Source of the DNA: Gonocerus acuteangulatus
Lineage: Eukaryota > Arthropoda > Insecta > Hemiptera > Coreidae
Direction: 5' to 3'
Assembly: GCA_946811695.1 (NCBI GenBank)
Contig: OX328126.1
Span: 83,604,036 to 83,668,035, forward strand
DNA: 64,000 bases
Shown here: one piece after another, positions 1-12,743 of the stretch
How the letters are laid out: each line of letters starts with the position of its first letter
How positions within the stretch are numbered: the first letter of the stretch is position 1
Program-made: the position numbers and the translations under genes
Notes under the pieces: model-generated
Told to the model about the DNA's origin: nothing
What the model saw: the letters and a program-made list of their open reading frames with translations, nothing else
Databases searched by the model: none

Positions 1-140
1 GTTAAAAAAATAGTCCTGAATGGAAGGTATGAAAATGACGGCGTTGTTTGTTTTCAAAATTAAAATTGATGTAGTTTTCATTCATTAACGAAAAATAAAA
101 AAAAAAAAAAAACATAAGGCTTACGTTAATTGCATACAAG

Positions 141-640
141 TTATGCATAGTCCTTATATACACATTTGTCACAAAATGGAGAATATTTATTTCCATTAGT
201 GGAAGGACAAAAACTACACATTTTCCTTTTCTGTCTGCTTAATTCTCCTGCTTCATCTTTATTTCCTGGCTGAATAACCATCAAACCTTGTTCTTCCGTA
301 CATATATTAATCTTTTTGTTTGAGAGGCCTAGGTTAAAAAAGGATTTGCAACCAACAGATGCCATAATTCTTGACTACCTAAGCCTTTCAATAAGCTCTT
401 CCTACCATCTGCTTTCCAGAATCCAGTGAAGTTTTTATGAACAACATATGCATTTATAGCGCTGAGAATGATCAAATGAAAAAATATAGCGAAACACCAT
501 TTCTTGGTTCATAGTCCAACATTATATTTCGCACACATTTGGTTATTTGTGGCTATTCCTCCTTTAGTAGAATTAAAAAGTCATCTTAGCTGGTTTATTT
601 TTTTCACCCCAGGATTCATCGATATCTTAGATAAACTTTA
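141..640 (-). pseudogene. piggyBac-like transposase remnant, C-terminal part
   Basis: Reading the minus strand from about 610, the frame gives the piggyBac core STKGGIATNNQMCAKYNVG, then KKWCFAIFFHLI and SAINAYVV. These match the family pattern (KGG-D-DQM followed by a conserved W-F block and NA-V). The frame is broken by a TGA after NVG and by a frame change near 370. The last piece (141-365) ends in a Cys-rich tail with CSFC and CDKC, the C-terminal zinc-binding domain of piggyBac transposases. The catalytic Asp region upstream is missing or unrecognisable. The copy cannot make a working enzyme. Confidence 0.7.
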
Positions 641-854
641 TTGAAGTCCTTTGATAAAAAAGTTGGTTTCACATTGATCGTCAATCTCCGCCGATAAAGT
701 AGAATTACTATCGTGGTCACTTTGATGAACTTCTTACCGTTCCTGCCTCTTGAATAACGCCAATATTTCCTCAAAAGTACTAAATAATTCAAATTGAGCC
801 ATTAAGAAGAGTGAAAATACTTTCAAAATAGTAAATTACGTCTTACAAATTTTA

Positions 855-1100
855 GGACGTAAACACTGGCGTCGGGTCATAATGGCCTCACGTGTTAGAA
901 CACCAACACTGGCGTCGGGTCAAATAGTCAAATAGACACAAAAATACTCCTTTGACGAAGATGTCACTAATACTGAAACTTGACAAAAGCAGTTCTAGGA
1001 GATTACAATGGATAGGGAACACAATTACAATAAGTTCAAAAGCAAAAATCGAATTAAGAAATACCTTCGGGTCAATATGACCCGACGCCACTGTCATTAT
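855..1100. repeat. Short repeated motif cactggcgtcgggtca, direct and inverted
   Basis: The 16-base motif cactggcgtcgggtca occurs at about 866 and 906 in direct orientation. It occurs again near 1070-1090 inverted, as part of a ggtca/tgacc palindrome. It lies on the N-terminal side of the piggyBac remnant, so it may be the subterminal repeat of that transposon. The link is inference. Confidence 0.4.
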
Positions 1101-1130
1101 GACTGACTGGAATGTCATTGTTTCCTTCAT

Positions 1131-2280
1131 AGTGCGAATCATGTTTAAATAATGTTGGATTTTATTTGAAGGCCCCAGAAATAAAGGGGTCTAAGTGACA
1201 TTCTTGGGGAAAAAATGAGTCTGATACAGGAATGGGTTGTGAACACCGTAATCATGTCGGTAAAGAGATCCAAGTGGTTTTCTTGACAGTTGCTGCCACC
1301 TAGCTTGTGTTCTCTTGAGTATTTTCACTTATGTAATGTTAGATTAGAAGGAAATTAATAGGTCTATTTGCGGGTCCTCTAGTTCTTTTGTTAAACAGAT
1401 GAGGGAACCTGAGGTTTCGTCTAGTCTTATTGGAACTGTAAAAATCTAGTTTTTGATATTACCCCATATGTTCAACTTTGAATCCATTTTTCCCAAAATA
1501 TTGAGTTTGTTACTTCGACCCCTTGACCCCCTCTTCATTTTATGTGTGTCTCGGGATTTTAGCTCTGTTACTATTAATAATGTTTAGAGCTGTAGAGGAA
1601 GGTTTGCCTACGTTCCATTAGGTGATACATAGTTCCTGAAGAGGACTCTGGGGGTTGAAACATGTAGAGCCATTTTTAATAAATAGACTATTATGTTAAT
1701 TTGGAATTTTATTCTTTGGTCTTCCGGCAACACAGAAAAAAATACATTAATACATTAATCTCGACTGATAAGCAGAACCTCTAAGGAGAGAGAAGATCGT
1801 GCAGTCCTTCATTGATCCTAAGCCAGAGCTAGAAATTGGGTTAAGAGCCCTCCTAGCTAATCAACTTCTGTACGGAGGTTTAGTACAGAGTCTTATCCTT
1901 TTTGCTATCGGCCACATCCTAAATCTAGTAGCTACTACTGCTTTTACTGCTTCAGAGATTGCTGTAGTAGCTTTTATCTCTCTAGGAGACATTTACTCCC
2001 TAACTGCCTAGGGAAAGTCTTCCCTTTCGCTTTTTCCACGAGTAGGCGATATCCGAAATCGCTTTGGTTAGCAAGTATCCTGCATCGGTTTGTAGTATCT
2101 TTTAGGGCGTAGGAGAGAAGGTTATCTTAAAAGGAATCTGATACTTCATGTGGCCTTTCAATTTAATATTCGAATATACGATTGTATAAAGAATAAATTT
2201 TGAAAATATGAGTTTCAAGAGTAATAGCGGTCAACATTTGACCCCCCCCCCCCAAAAAAAACAAAAAAAAACAATCGGAG
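1131..2280. other. No gene recognised
   Basis: This is AT-rich sequence with no supported coding region. A 70-codon open frame at 1799-2011 has no recognisable motif or codon bias. Around 1636-1665 a ctgaaga...gaaac motif resembles the tail of retroelements (see findings). A C-run and A-rich tract lie at about 2240-2272. Confidence 0.4.
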
Positions 2281-2284
2281 TGGT

Positions 2285-2745
2285 ATGGTTCTTATGGCGA
2301 TTCTGATATTGCTGATTACGATGAGTGGGTTGGTTAACCTCCATTACATCAGATTCAAGGTCATTTGAAGGTCAAATAGAGAAAAACTGTAGAAATAATT
2401 CTGAAAAGATTTTGCGTATGTTTTTGAGGTCTCTGAGTTCGAATCCATAGTTTGTTTGACTCACACTGCCATACAGAAAATGAATTTTTGAAAGAATTAT
2501 TTCAGATTGTTTCTATGTTTTTATCACTATTTGGCCCTAAAATGACCTTTAGGAAATGGCGTAAAGGTCGAACAATCTACGGATCCGGAATCGGAGACCT
2601 CACCAACATAAGCATAGATTGTTTCAGATATTTCCTACGTTTTTTCTGTATTTGTCCTTAAAATTACCTTGGATCTGAAGTGATAAAAAAAGGTTAACCA
2701 ACCCGTTCATCGTAATTAGTGACCCCGGAAACCGTATAAGGAACT
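2285..2745. mobile_element. Foldback MITE with imperfect long inverted ends
   Basis: The arm around 2313-2345 (attacgatgagtgggttggt and on) reappears inverted around 2692-2724. Weaker pairing extends to about 80 bp per arm. The interior has no transposase. The size and structure fit a miniature inverted-repeat or foldback element, but I did not find a clear target duplication, so the superfamily is open. Confidence 0.5.
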
Positions 2746-2770
2746 GTGAATTTCTCATTTGGCGATTTTT

Positions 2771-5050
2771 AGATAACAAGAGGTGCCAGCTTAAAGAATT
2801 GTGCAAAGGAAGACAGTTATGTTAGATCATTATTGCAGACCAGATAATGTGTATTTAGAATTTTTAGATAACAAGAGGTGCCAGCTTAAAGAATTGTGCA
2901 AAGGAAGACAGTTATGTTAGATCATTATTGCAGACCAGATAATGTGTATTTAGAATTTTTAGATAACAAGAGGTGCCAGCTTAAAGAATTGTGCAAAGGA
3001 AGACAATTATGTTAGATCATTATTGCAGACCAGATAATGTGTATTTAGAATTTTTAGATAACAAGAGGTGCCAGCTTAAAGAATTGTGCAAAGGAAGACA
3101 ATTATGTTAGATCATTATTGCAGACCAGATAATGTGTATTTAGAATTTTTAGATAACAAGAGGTGCCAGTTTAAAGAATTGTGCAAAGGAAGACAATTAT
3201 GTAAGATCATTATTGCAGACCAGATAATGTGTATTTAGAATTTTTAGATAACAAGAGGTGCCAGCTTAAAGATTTGTGCAAAGGAAGACAATTATGTTAG
3301 ATCATTATTGCAGACCAGATAATGTGTATTTAGAATTTTTAGATAACAAGAGGTGCCAGCTTAAAGATTTGTGCAAAGGAAGACAATTATGTTAGATCAT
3401 TATTGCAGACCAGATAATGTGTATTTAGAATTTTTAGATAACAAGAGGTGCCAGCTTAAAGATTTGTGCAAAGGAAGACAATTATGTTAGATCATTATTG
3501 CAGACCAGATAATGTGTATTTAGAATTTTTAGATAACAAGAGGTGCCAGCTTAAAGACTTGTGCAAAGGAAGACAATTATGATAGATCATTATTGCAGAC
3601 CAGATAATGTGTATTTAGAATTTTTAGATAACAAGAGGTGCCAGCTTAAAGAATTGTGCTAAGGAAGACAATTATGTTAGATCATTATTGCAGACCAGAT
3701 AATGTGTATTTAGAATTTTTAGATAACAAGAGGTGCCAGCTTAAAGATTTGTGCAAAGGAAGACAATTATGTTAGATCATTATTGCAGACCAGATAATGT
3801 GTATTTAGAATTTTTAGATAACAAGAGGTGCCAGCTTAAAGATTTGTGCAAAGGAAGACAATTATGTTAGATCATTATTGCAGACCAGATAATGTGTATT
3901 TAGAATTTTTAGATAACAAGAGGTGCCAGCTTAAAGAATTGTGCAAAGGAAGACAATTATGTTAGATCATTATTGCAGACCAGATAATGTGTAATTAGAA
4001 TTTTTAGATAACAAGAGGTGCCAGCTTAAAGAATTGTGCAAAGGAAGACAATTATGTTAGATCATTATTGCAGACCAGATAATGTGTATTTAGAATTTTT
4101 AGATAACAAGAGGTGCCAGCTTAAAGAATTGTCCAAAGGAAGACAATTATGTTAGATCATTATTGCAGACCAGATAATGTGTATTTAGAATTTTTAGATA
4201 ACAAGAGGTGCCAGCTTAAAGATTTGTGCAAAGGAAGACAATTATGTTAGATCATTATTGCAGACCAGATAATGTGTATTTAGAATTTTTAGATAACAAG
4301 AGGTGCCAGCTTAAAGAATTGTGCAAAGGAAGACAATTATGTTAGATCATTATTGCAGACCAGATAATGTGTATTTAGAATTTTTAGATAACAAGAGGTG
4401 CCAGCTTAAAGAATTGTCCAAAGGAAGACAATTATGTTAGATCATTATTGCAGACCAGATAATGTGTATTTAGAATTTTTAGATAACAAGAGGTGCCAGC
4501 TTAAAGAATTGTCCAAAGGAAGACAATTATGTTAGATCATTATTGCAGACCAGATAATGTGTATTTAGAATTTTTAGATGACAAGAGGTGCCAGCTTAAA
4601 GAATTGTCCAAAGGAAGACAATTATGTTAGATCATTATTGCAGACCAGATAATGTGTATTTAGAATTTTTAGATAACAAGAGGTGCCAGCTTAAAGATTT
4701 GTGCAAAGGAAGACAATTATGTTAGATCATTATTGCAGACCAGATAATGTGTATTTAGAATTTTTAGATAACAAGAGGTGCCAGCTTAAAGAATTGTGCA
4801 AAGGAAGACAATTATGTTAGATCATTATTGCAGACCAGATAATGTGTATTTAGAATTTTTAGATATCAAGAGGTGCCAGCTTAAAGAATTGTCCAAAGGA
4901 AGACAATTATGTTAGATCATTATTGCAGACCAGATAATGTGTATTTAGAATTTTTAGATAACAAGAGGTGCCAGCTTAAAGAATTGTCCAAAGGAAGACA
5001 ATTATGTTAGATCATTATTGCAGACCAGATAATGTGTATTTAGAATTTTT
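2771..5050. repeat. 95-bp satellite array, 24 units
   Basis: The repeat start agataacaag recurs every 95 bp from 2771 to 4956, and the array ends at 5051. The total is 24 units with no net insertion or deletion. Units differ mainly at one spot, with variants gaattgtgc, gatttgtgc, gacttgtgc and gaattgtcc, plus isolated point changes. From unit 16 on, the variants recur as gattt, gtgc, gtcc, gtcc, gtcc, which suggests a five-unit higher-order repeat of about 475 bp. The unit is not a multiple of three and shows no coding signal. Confidence 0.95.
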
Positions 5051-5054
5051 AGAT

Positions 5055-6790
5055 TGTCGTTTTGTCGAGTATAAATTTTATAATGAAATTATTTTATTCT
5101 TTTCTGGTTAAGCACATTCTGGAGAAAATTCACTTGGATGCATAGTAGACTCAAAAAACTAAAAATAACGCAAATTAAACCACATTCAACCTCTGAGGAT
5201 GTATTTTCCGGAGAAAACCCAAACTTTTAATGGACCCATTTTGGTTATTTTTACGAGCTTGGGAATGTGTTTAATATACAGAGCTTCTGTCGGACGGATT
5301 TTTTTTTGTCTTTAAATTTGAATAGGAAATTTCATATCATGACAACCTTTCCTTAGAGATTTCTAATGAACAGCAACCCGATATCAATTCATTTATATAA
5401 GAGAAGAATATTTTTTTGGCAAACGAGGAGGCTGCATTATCAACAGGCAAGGCGAAGTTTATCAGGAATTTGGTTGGGGGAACCCTTCCCCCACCCCACA
5501 TCAGGCTTCTGAACCAATTTTAGCCAGTTTCCTCTTTCCCAATGGGAAGAAAACACGTTTATGATGTCAATCCGATGAAGCAATCTTCAGATGCTCATGG
5601 GGAATCTATTTGTCTGTAGTTCTTTACCGTTTCATTACAATTTTTTTTAACAGTTAAACGAATTTGTATGTATACCGATACTGAAAATTGATATAATATC
5701 GTTCATTCGGAAAGCAAATATTAAGTTTTAACATATTTCTTCTCTTCCTATATAGGTGGCCTGCTTCTGGCTACGCCAACATTGCATTCGTATTTTTCCC
5801 ATTCTGATATACATCGGGTGACCGACGAGGCCCGACGTTGTCCGACGTGAGTGCCTACATTGGCCCCGACCTCGACCGATCTGATCTAGCCGCAGCTCGT
5901 CAGTATTGAACTCGTTTTGTGTTTAAGATGAGTCTGGCAACGAAAAATGGCTAATATTTTATAATTTTAATTAATTAAATTTTATATTTTGCTAAACAAC
6001 TACTAATTGTTGATTATATCTGTTTTATTTACCTTTGAATAACATAAATTGATGGCCCCTAAAATTCCTAAGACGCGTTTTGAAACCCCCTGTGGGCATC
6101 CCTGACAATGCACATACTTGTTTACAATAATTTATCTATTTGGAAATCCTTACAATTAAGTTCAGATGATGTCCAATAGGCTCTTTTAGTTCAATTTGAA
6201 CGTATAGGATTTATTTCACTGATCCCACAGGCAAGGCTCATTCCTTACCATTTCTATCAATAACTCCTTACGAATTCTAGCACTCCTTTCGTGTAGCGTC
6301 TGATGTCCGATATTGGTATGGAGTGCGAAACCACAGTAAGCACTGGAGTTGACATGATAAGGTTAACAATCCTTCCGAACTAAGACGTCAACCGGATGAC
6401 GGAATCTGGAAGTGCTGACAAAAATATTTGCAGTATTCCTTTGCGCTTGAGGCAAGTCAATAAGGACGGGACAAAGCTTTATTTCCAACATTAGACATCA
6501 AAACCGAATCGGATAGCGCAAATAGCAGATGCAGAATCATAGTTAATTGGCATGAGGCGTAATAGCCGAAGTGATGCGCGACGTGTTATAATGCATACAT
6601 TCAACATAATTTGAGTGTCATTTTAACTTAATTATTCATTTATGCTGTTAAGTAGAGCTAGGAACAGGAACTCGACGTGATGTAGGATTCATAAAGTCCA
6701 GGAAACATTATTTCGTTTAGAGCCTTCTGCTCAAATTCAGGAACATAAATATGCTTTAGGTCCAACCGACAAACCTATGTAAAGTGCTGT
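5055..6790. other. No gene recognised
   Basis: This is intergenic or intronic sequence without a supported gene. If the DPP-like gene continues leftward, this is intron or contains exons I cannot recognise. A GC-richer patch at 5750-5890 has a tatatag/gtggcctg acceptor-like site on the plus strand but no long frame. Confidence 0.4.
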
Positions 6791-6794
6791 CTTC

Positions 6795-7075
6795 TTTTTC
6801 GTACATGGCCACCGCGCAATCGCGAACGTCAACGGACACCTTCATGTGACGCTAGGTCCACCCGATAAACCTTATGTAATGTTCTCTATAACATACAGTC
6901 ATCTGGACACTGGCCACTGGCATGGCGTTCGCGCATGCGCAGTGGCGTTTGCGCATGCGCGAACGCCAGCGGATTTTTTTTTTGTGACACATATAGTGAC
7001 TGTATTACAGTCTTCTTTCTCGTACATGGCCACACCACTGCGCATAGGCGAACGCAAGCGGACACTTTTTTGTGA
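6795..7075. repeat. Three degenerate GC-rich tandem copies
   Basis: The phrase cgtacatggccac followed by gcgaacg-caa/tc-cggacac occurs near 6802-6842 and 7021-7062. A related copy lies at 6900-6990, giving units of roughly 100-110 bp. The middle copy carries the perfect palindrome described separately. The block stands out from its AT-rich surroundings by base composition. Confidence 0.55.
6923..6968. promoter_or_regulatory. 19-bp perfect palindrome with two NRF1-like sites
   Basis: Stem 6923-6941 pairs perfectly with 6950-6968 around an 8-base loop. Each arm contains gcgcatgcgc (6931-6940 and 6951-6960), the core of the vertebrate NRF1 / insect erect-wing binding consensus. Whether it is a promoter element, a transposon end or a cruciform-forming repeat cannot be told from sequence. 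No transcript start is visible. Confidence 0.35.
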
Positions 7076-7169
7076 CATATACGGATACTTTTTATAACGG
7101 TTTTTCCAGTTTAGTCACCGCTAAAGCATATTTTTGCTAAAAATAAAGGACGTAGGTGGTTCTTTAAAA

Positions 7170-7420
7170 AGGGCACGTCACAGATACGTTGGAATCAGAA
7201 TGTATTTGATTGTTGGTTCTAAGTAACATGTTCGGCAAGTAGGTTTATCCGTGTAGGTCATTTGATACTCATGCGTCAAACGACTGTGCCCAAAAATGGC
7301 TTCTTTCCGTCGCGTTGACAGTGGCCTTCATCTCCAGCAGTAAACTTCATTTTCCTTAGTTGGTCGTCTTAAGTGTTAGTCCAGTCTAGTAGAGAGTTGT
7401 TTCGCTTGTATATCGCGATA
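7170..7420 (-). pseudogene. Non-LTR retrotransposon fragment (C-terminal zinc-knuckle region)
   Basis: The minus strand reads GHSRLTHEYQMTY, then KPTCRTC, then TIKYIL. This is the post-RNase-H GH-LTH / C-x2-C / H-IL signature at the C-terminus of I- or jockey-related LINEs. The frame ends at a premature stop and needs shifts upstream. It is the same element type as the fragments at 18398-18901 and 34780-35403. Confidence 0.55.
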
Positions 7421-7640
7421 CGTCGTCAAATTACGACCCAAGTGGTTGGTAAGTTTGTTCTCCCGGCACAACTTTACAGGTTCGGTTAGTTGTTTGAGCA
7501 AGGACTGTTTGTTGTTTTGTTCTGTGCTATGTCTTGGGTATTTCCCAATTTTAATAAAATGCCTATTTGTATCTTAATCAGCTTATCTAAATTTAGAAGT
7601 AAAAATTACATAATTTTATAATAATAAAACGGAAGCCTAC

Positions 7641-7858
7641 CTTGATAAAGCCAATCAGGGACTCCATTATAAACAGCCCCTGGCTCTCCTGTGGTTGTGA
7701 TTCGTGTCTCTTCTAGTTGCGCCGGCGATGACAAGGCGTAGATATTGTTATCATCTCCGACCAAGATGATCCTGGTAGTGTTACCACACCATCTAGCTAA
7801 CTTCAGCCAGCTCTGTTGCACTTTGGTCATATCCTTCAGTCTCACCGGGATGTGGTGG
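7641..7858 (-). CDS. Exon of a DPP4-like (S9B) dipeptidyl peptidase, propeller region
   Basis: The exon is 218 nt and minus strand. The acceptor is ttattgcag before 7858 and the donor is caag/gtaggc at 7641. It encodes a segment ending in RITTTGEPGAVYNGVPDWLY. This matches the conserved (R-I-T-TG-x-G-x-YNG-x-DW-x-Y) strand of the beta-propeller of DPP4, DPP6/10 and insect ome proteins; DDNNIY earlier in the exon matches their NDIY/NNIY turn. The first base completes a codon whose first two bases come from the exon at 15730-15782, and the last base starts the next codon. The usual EEE that follows DW-Y would be on the next exon, which is not found in the window. These proteins are type II membrane proteins; whether this one is an active Ser protease cannot be judged, because the catalytic domain is not here. 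Confidence 0.85.
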
Positions 7859-8488
7859 CTGCAATAACAGAGCAATAGGTAGAACATATTATTATTTCCA
7901 AGTGTTTATTTTTTCATAATCCAACTAATAAAAAAAAATAATTATTTTAGTAAATATATGCTAAAATTGTTTTAATTTTCATAATACGGACGGCAACCAC
8001 GTTGTTTGTAAGATGTGTAATTTCTGGTTACTTTAGGAAAATAGAAAGTATTAAAAGTATAATTATTTTTTATATTTGATTTTACTATTTTTTATTACAA
8101 ATATACTATTATATTATTTTTTATATTTTCATACCAATGAAAAGTGTAATCGCTGGAAGCTTATATAAGCATTGTCTTAAACAATATGATTTTTTAGTGA
8201 GAGGTTTGCCAAAAAGTGTTTCGGTGGTTGTATTATTCTGTTTAACAAGTGCAATATTTTAAATCAGACAAAATTGACAAATATATGTGTAAGTATACAA
8301 ATTTAAACCACGTTTATAATCATGATCTATGGGTTGTCAAACCAAAAAAAAACTGGTCAATAGTTCTGGATTGCGCGAGAAAGCCAGATTACTTATAACT
8401 TGTATTTATAATGTAGGCCAAGTTCCGGGCTACGCACACTGCGTGCATACAAGAAGTATTAGAGGCAATTTTTACCCTTTCGCAATTT
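7859..8488. other. Intron sequence, no gene recognised
   Basis: This is AT-rich sequence immediately upstream (minus strand) of the DPP-like exon. A 62-codon plus-strand frame at 8329-8517 runs into the repeat element that follows and has no recognisable motif. Confidence 0.4.
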
Positions 8489-9517
8489 TAAAAGTCCGTC
8501 ATGCAGGAGCTGCATAACTAAGCACTTTCCTCAGAATTTGGGTAGTGTAGATTGCTTTCCAGAACAATTTGCTTAAAATATCCTACATAAATAAAATAAA
8601 AACATGAATAGTTCTCTTTTAAATTTGTAATGAGTAACTGATCAATTAATAATTTGCTTCCAGAGTTATGTTTACACATGGTACCTATTACACTTCGTAA
8701 TAAATACAAAAAACCTCATATTATCGTATTTTGATCTAACGCAGGAACAGGATACAGTCACTCTAGTGGTAGAAAGCGCTCCTTGCGGCGGCTTTGTGAA
8801 CCTACGTCTGACGGGCTTTTCTATTGAAATATATTACAAATTAAACCCCCGCTTTCCGATTGACCGATTCAGCTCATTTCTAAAACACTTCTTTCTCATG
8901 AGTTACCCACGACGTATACCGCGTTTCGTTACAATACAGCAGAAATTACGACAGGTATGAGTATATTAAGAATTTGGGTCAGGAGTAAACCCCCCCTTCT
9001 AATGAACCGATTTAGTTTATTTTTACAACACATATTTACCTGTAGATTACCACTACGAATGCCGAGTTTCGTCGAAGTATACCAAAAATCACTGCTGGTA
9101 GTGGCGAATTGGTATTGTGGGTCCTGAGTAAACCCCCCCTCCTAATGAACCAATTTAGTTTATTTTTACAACATTTATTTACCTGTGGATTACCACTACG
9201 AATACCGAGTTCCGTTGAAATATACCAAAAATCACGGCTGGTAGTGGCGAATTTCCCTTCTAATGAACCGATTTAGTTCATTTTTATATCTCACTTTTCT
9301 CTCTATATTACCACTACGAATACCAAGTTTCGTTGAAATATAACAAATATTACGGCTGACATAGTCAAATTAGTGTTTTGGGTTCGGGGTAAACCCCCCC
9401 ATTCCGGAGGACCGACTTTGGTGGTTAACGAACTCGTTCAATCGTTTGCTAATTAAATGCTATATACCAAGTTTCGTGACGAAAAAACAAAAACTCTGGC
9501 CGCTATCGTGTTAACAG

Positions 9518-9598
<81 letters not shown>

Positions 9599-9732
9599 TA
9601 TATATAAATTTTAACGGGGGTCATTTTCGGTGTCTACTAGGTAGGATCGATAAAGATTTGAAGAAATTTTTCAAAAATTCCGTCATGAGTCCAACCTCAA
9701 TAGCTACTTTCCTTCGGAGGAAAGTGCTAAAA
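8489..9732 (-). mobile_element. Family A element, copy 1 (proposed Helentron-associated/HINE)
   Basis: On the plus strand it starts aaagtccgtcatgcaggagc (hairpin gcag/ctgc), followed by the inverted repeat agcactttcctc. It ends ggaggaaagtgctaaaa. Between these are about three degenerate units of roughly 145 bp, each with a C-run and the phrase gaaccgatttagtttattt, then acagacacacaca(ta)n at 9518-9600, then a unique right module. Hairpin-bearing end = 3' end by Helentron convention, so the element is on the minus strand. It codes for nothing recognisable. The superfamily assignment is inference from structure. Confidence 0.65.
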
Positions 9733-11681
9733 CGGTTATTGATAAACTTATGAAATTTTATACGGGCAATATACCAATAGATGTAAGTAAAATTGGATTG
9801 ACCGTTCCATAATAGTGTTTTAAAGCGTTTTCGAGACATACAGTGTGAGAAATCGGAATTTATTTTATTTGTTCATTGAGAGTACACAACAAAGGCTATT
9901 TACTCTTAAAGTCTATGTGCGAACAAAGCTAAAGGGAAGGTCCGGAACGCCCCAATGTCAAGAAACATCATACTTTGATTACTTGGCAACCGGTAAATCG
10001 GAATGTATATGACTTCCCGAAAAACTATTTGAAATTTTGAAGGATGATAGACATTAGGATGTTATTAAAGTAAAAAATCGAAGATCCTGAAATGTTGCGT
10101 TTTACTCTGCTCCATCAGTCCTCCTCAAGCTAAACGTCGGCAATGCCATCTCTAAATTCACTTAGAAAATGTATTGATATCCCCTAAGAATAACTAAGTT
10201 TGAAAAAAAAAAGGCCAAGTTCTGGACCTCTCTCAAAAACTGTTTACCTATGAAAGTTAAGAATTCGTATTTACGTTGCTTATTATTAATGGATAAACGT
10301 CAATATACACGCAAGTAATAATATTGTTCATAATTCATAACCTGCTGAGTAACTTTCCACCATTGGATATCTTTATGAATAAGGAAAGCCCCTAATGAAG
10401 GGCGGGTGTAAATATTGGAGGAAGATAGGAGAGGGAAATTGAAATAGCGGCTGACAAAGGAATTGGCATTATGGGTCTTAATTTAGAGCAAAGGTCTAAA
10501 ATTACTTTGGGGGGGAGGGGGGCGGTAAATTTTCTCAATGGCCCCTTTCTCATTCAATAGCATGATCCTTTATTCTATCCTCGTCATGATGGTGCATCCT
10601 TCAATCAGCAAAGGGCATTTCGTCTTCAGGTGATTAGGTGCAAAGGGAGAGGAGATCAAAACTAGGCGATTGGCGAATTCAGCCAAGGAAGGCCTGATGG
10701 CCGCGAATCCTAAGGGGGTAAAAAACTATGACTACGATTTTAGGTTCGATTATTTCTTCTATGGGTGGTGGCGTTTCGTTTGAAAATGAAGGCATTTGTC
10801 CTGAAGTTAAAAATTGAAATAAATAAATTTATTTATTTGAAAATTAGAATCCAGAAAGATATAAAAACTTCGAATTGGATCAGTTCTTCTTGTCAATAAA
10901 AAACAACAAAACAATAATATAATAAATATTATAATAATTAGTGAAATAATTAATGCTTTATTTAAATATAAAACTCATAATCATATCATTATACACTGTG
11001 TGATCCTCAAGATTTAATTTAACGAGATTATTTTTTATTCTGATTTCACTTCTAAGCATAAGCACTTACTCACTCACAAGCACTCATACTCAAACATGCA
11101 TAAATCAATTTTTTTTTTTGTTCAGAATACTAACATAACTAGATCACTGATAATACTATAATATTAAGTCAAATCCACCGGTTCCTCTACAATTACAGTA
11201 CTTAATTAGTCCTGTTAAATATTTCGATTCAATTAGCCCAGAGTTAAAAAAAATCGATCTATATATATAAAAAAATATGAAGGATAAATACACATGCAAA
11301 AAAAAAAAAAAAATAGGTAAAATTGGGGAAAAAACTAAAAATAAAATAAACTAAAGATAAAAATATAAATAAAATAAATCATAGGAAATTCGCCACCATC
11401 ATTCATACATTATGACAGCTAACCACTAAAAAGACGGGTTATTATAACTATTAAGTTATTTGGCTTAAAAAACGAAACAAAAAACAAAAATCAAAAGACG
11501 AACTGAGTCGAATTATTAAAGCAAAATTTTAACTTAAAATAGATATTTATTCAAATCGTTTTGTACCCAATCACTTTTGCTGGGATCAGTACTATTCTCT
11601 TGTTACCATACACCAAGTGATGTATAATGTCTCTATAAGAATAAAATAATGGTATAAAATAAAATAACTAACTCCAGATAT
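9733..11681. other. No gene; Helitron-like scrap near 10020-10110
   Basis: This is intron sequence of the DPP-like gene. The patch at about 10025-10075 (gaaattttgaaggatgatagac and on) resembles the Helitron-derived fragment at 52975-53230. A G-run lies at about 10508-10524, and an A/T-rich stretch at 10900-11560 is low complexity. Confidence 0.4.

Positions 11682-12743
<1,062 letters not shown>

Noticed and set aside
1799..2011. 70-codon frame with a hydrophobic segment
   Set aside because: No recognised motif, no splice context, and no similarity to anything I know; it is likely chance.
5750..5815. Plus-strand peptide resembling a propeller strand (PASGYANIAFVFF)
   Set aside because: It superficially resembles an S9B strand, but it is on the opposite strand to the DPP exons and stops at once; it is treated as coincidence.
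8766..8960. Repeated 60-codon frames in A elements (also 63021-63215, 8518-8709, 39549-39740, 63272-63463)
   Set aside because: They recur only because the non-coding repeat is copied. Frames shift between copies and no conserved protein is apparent.
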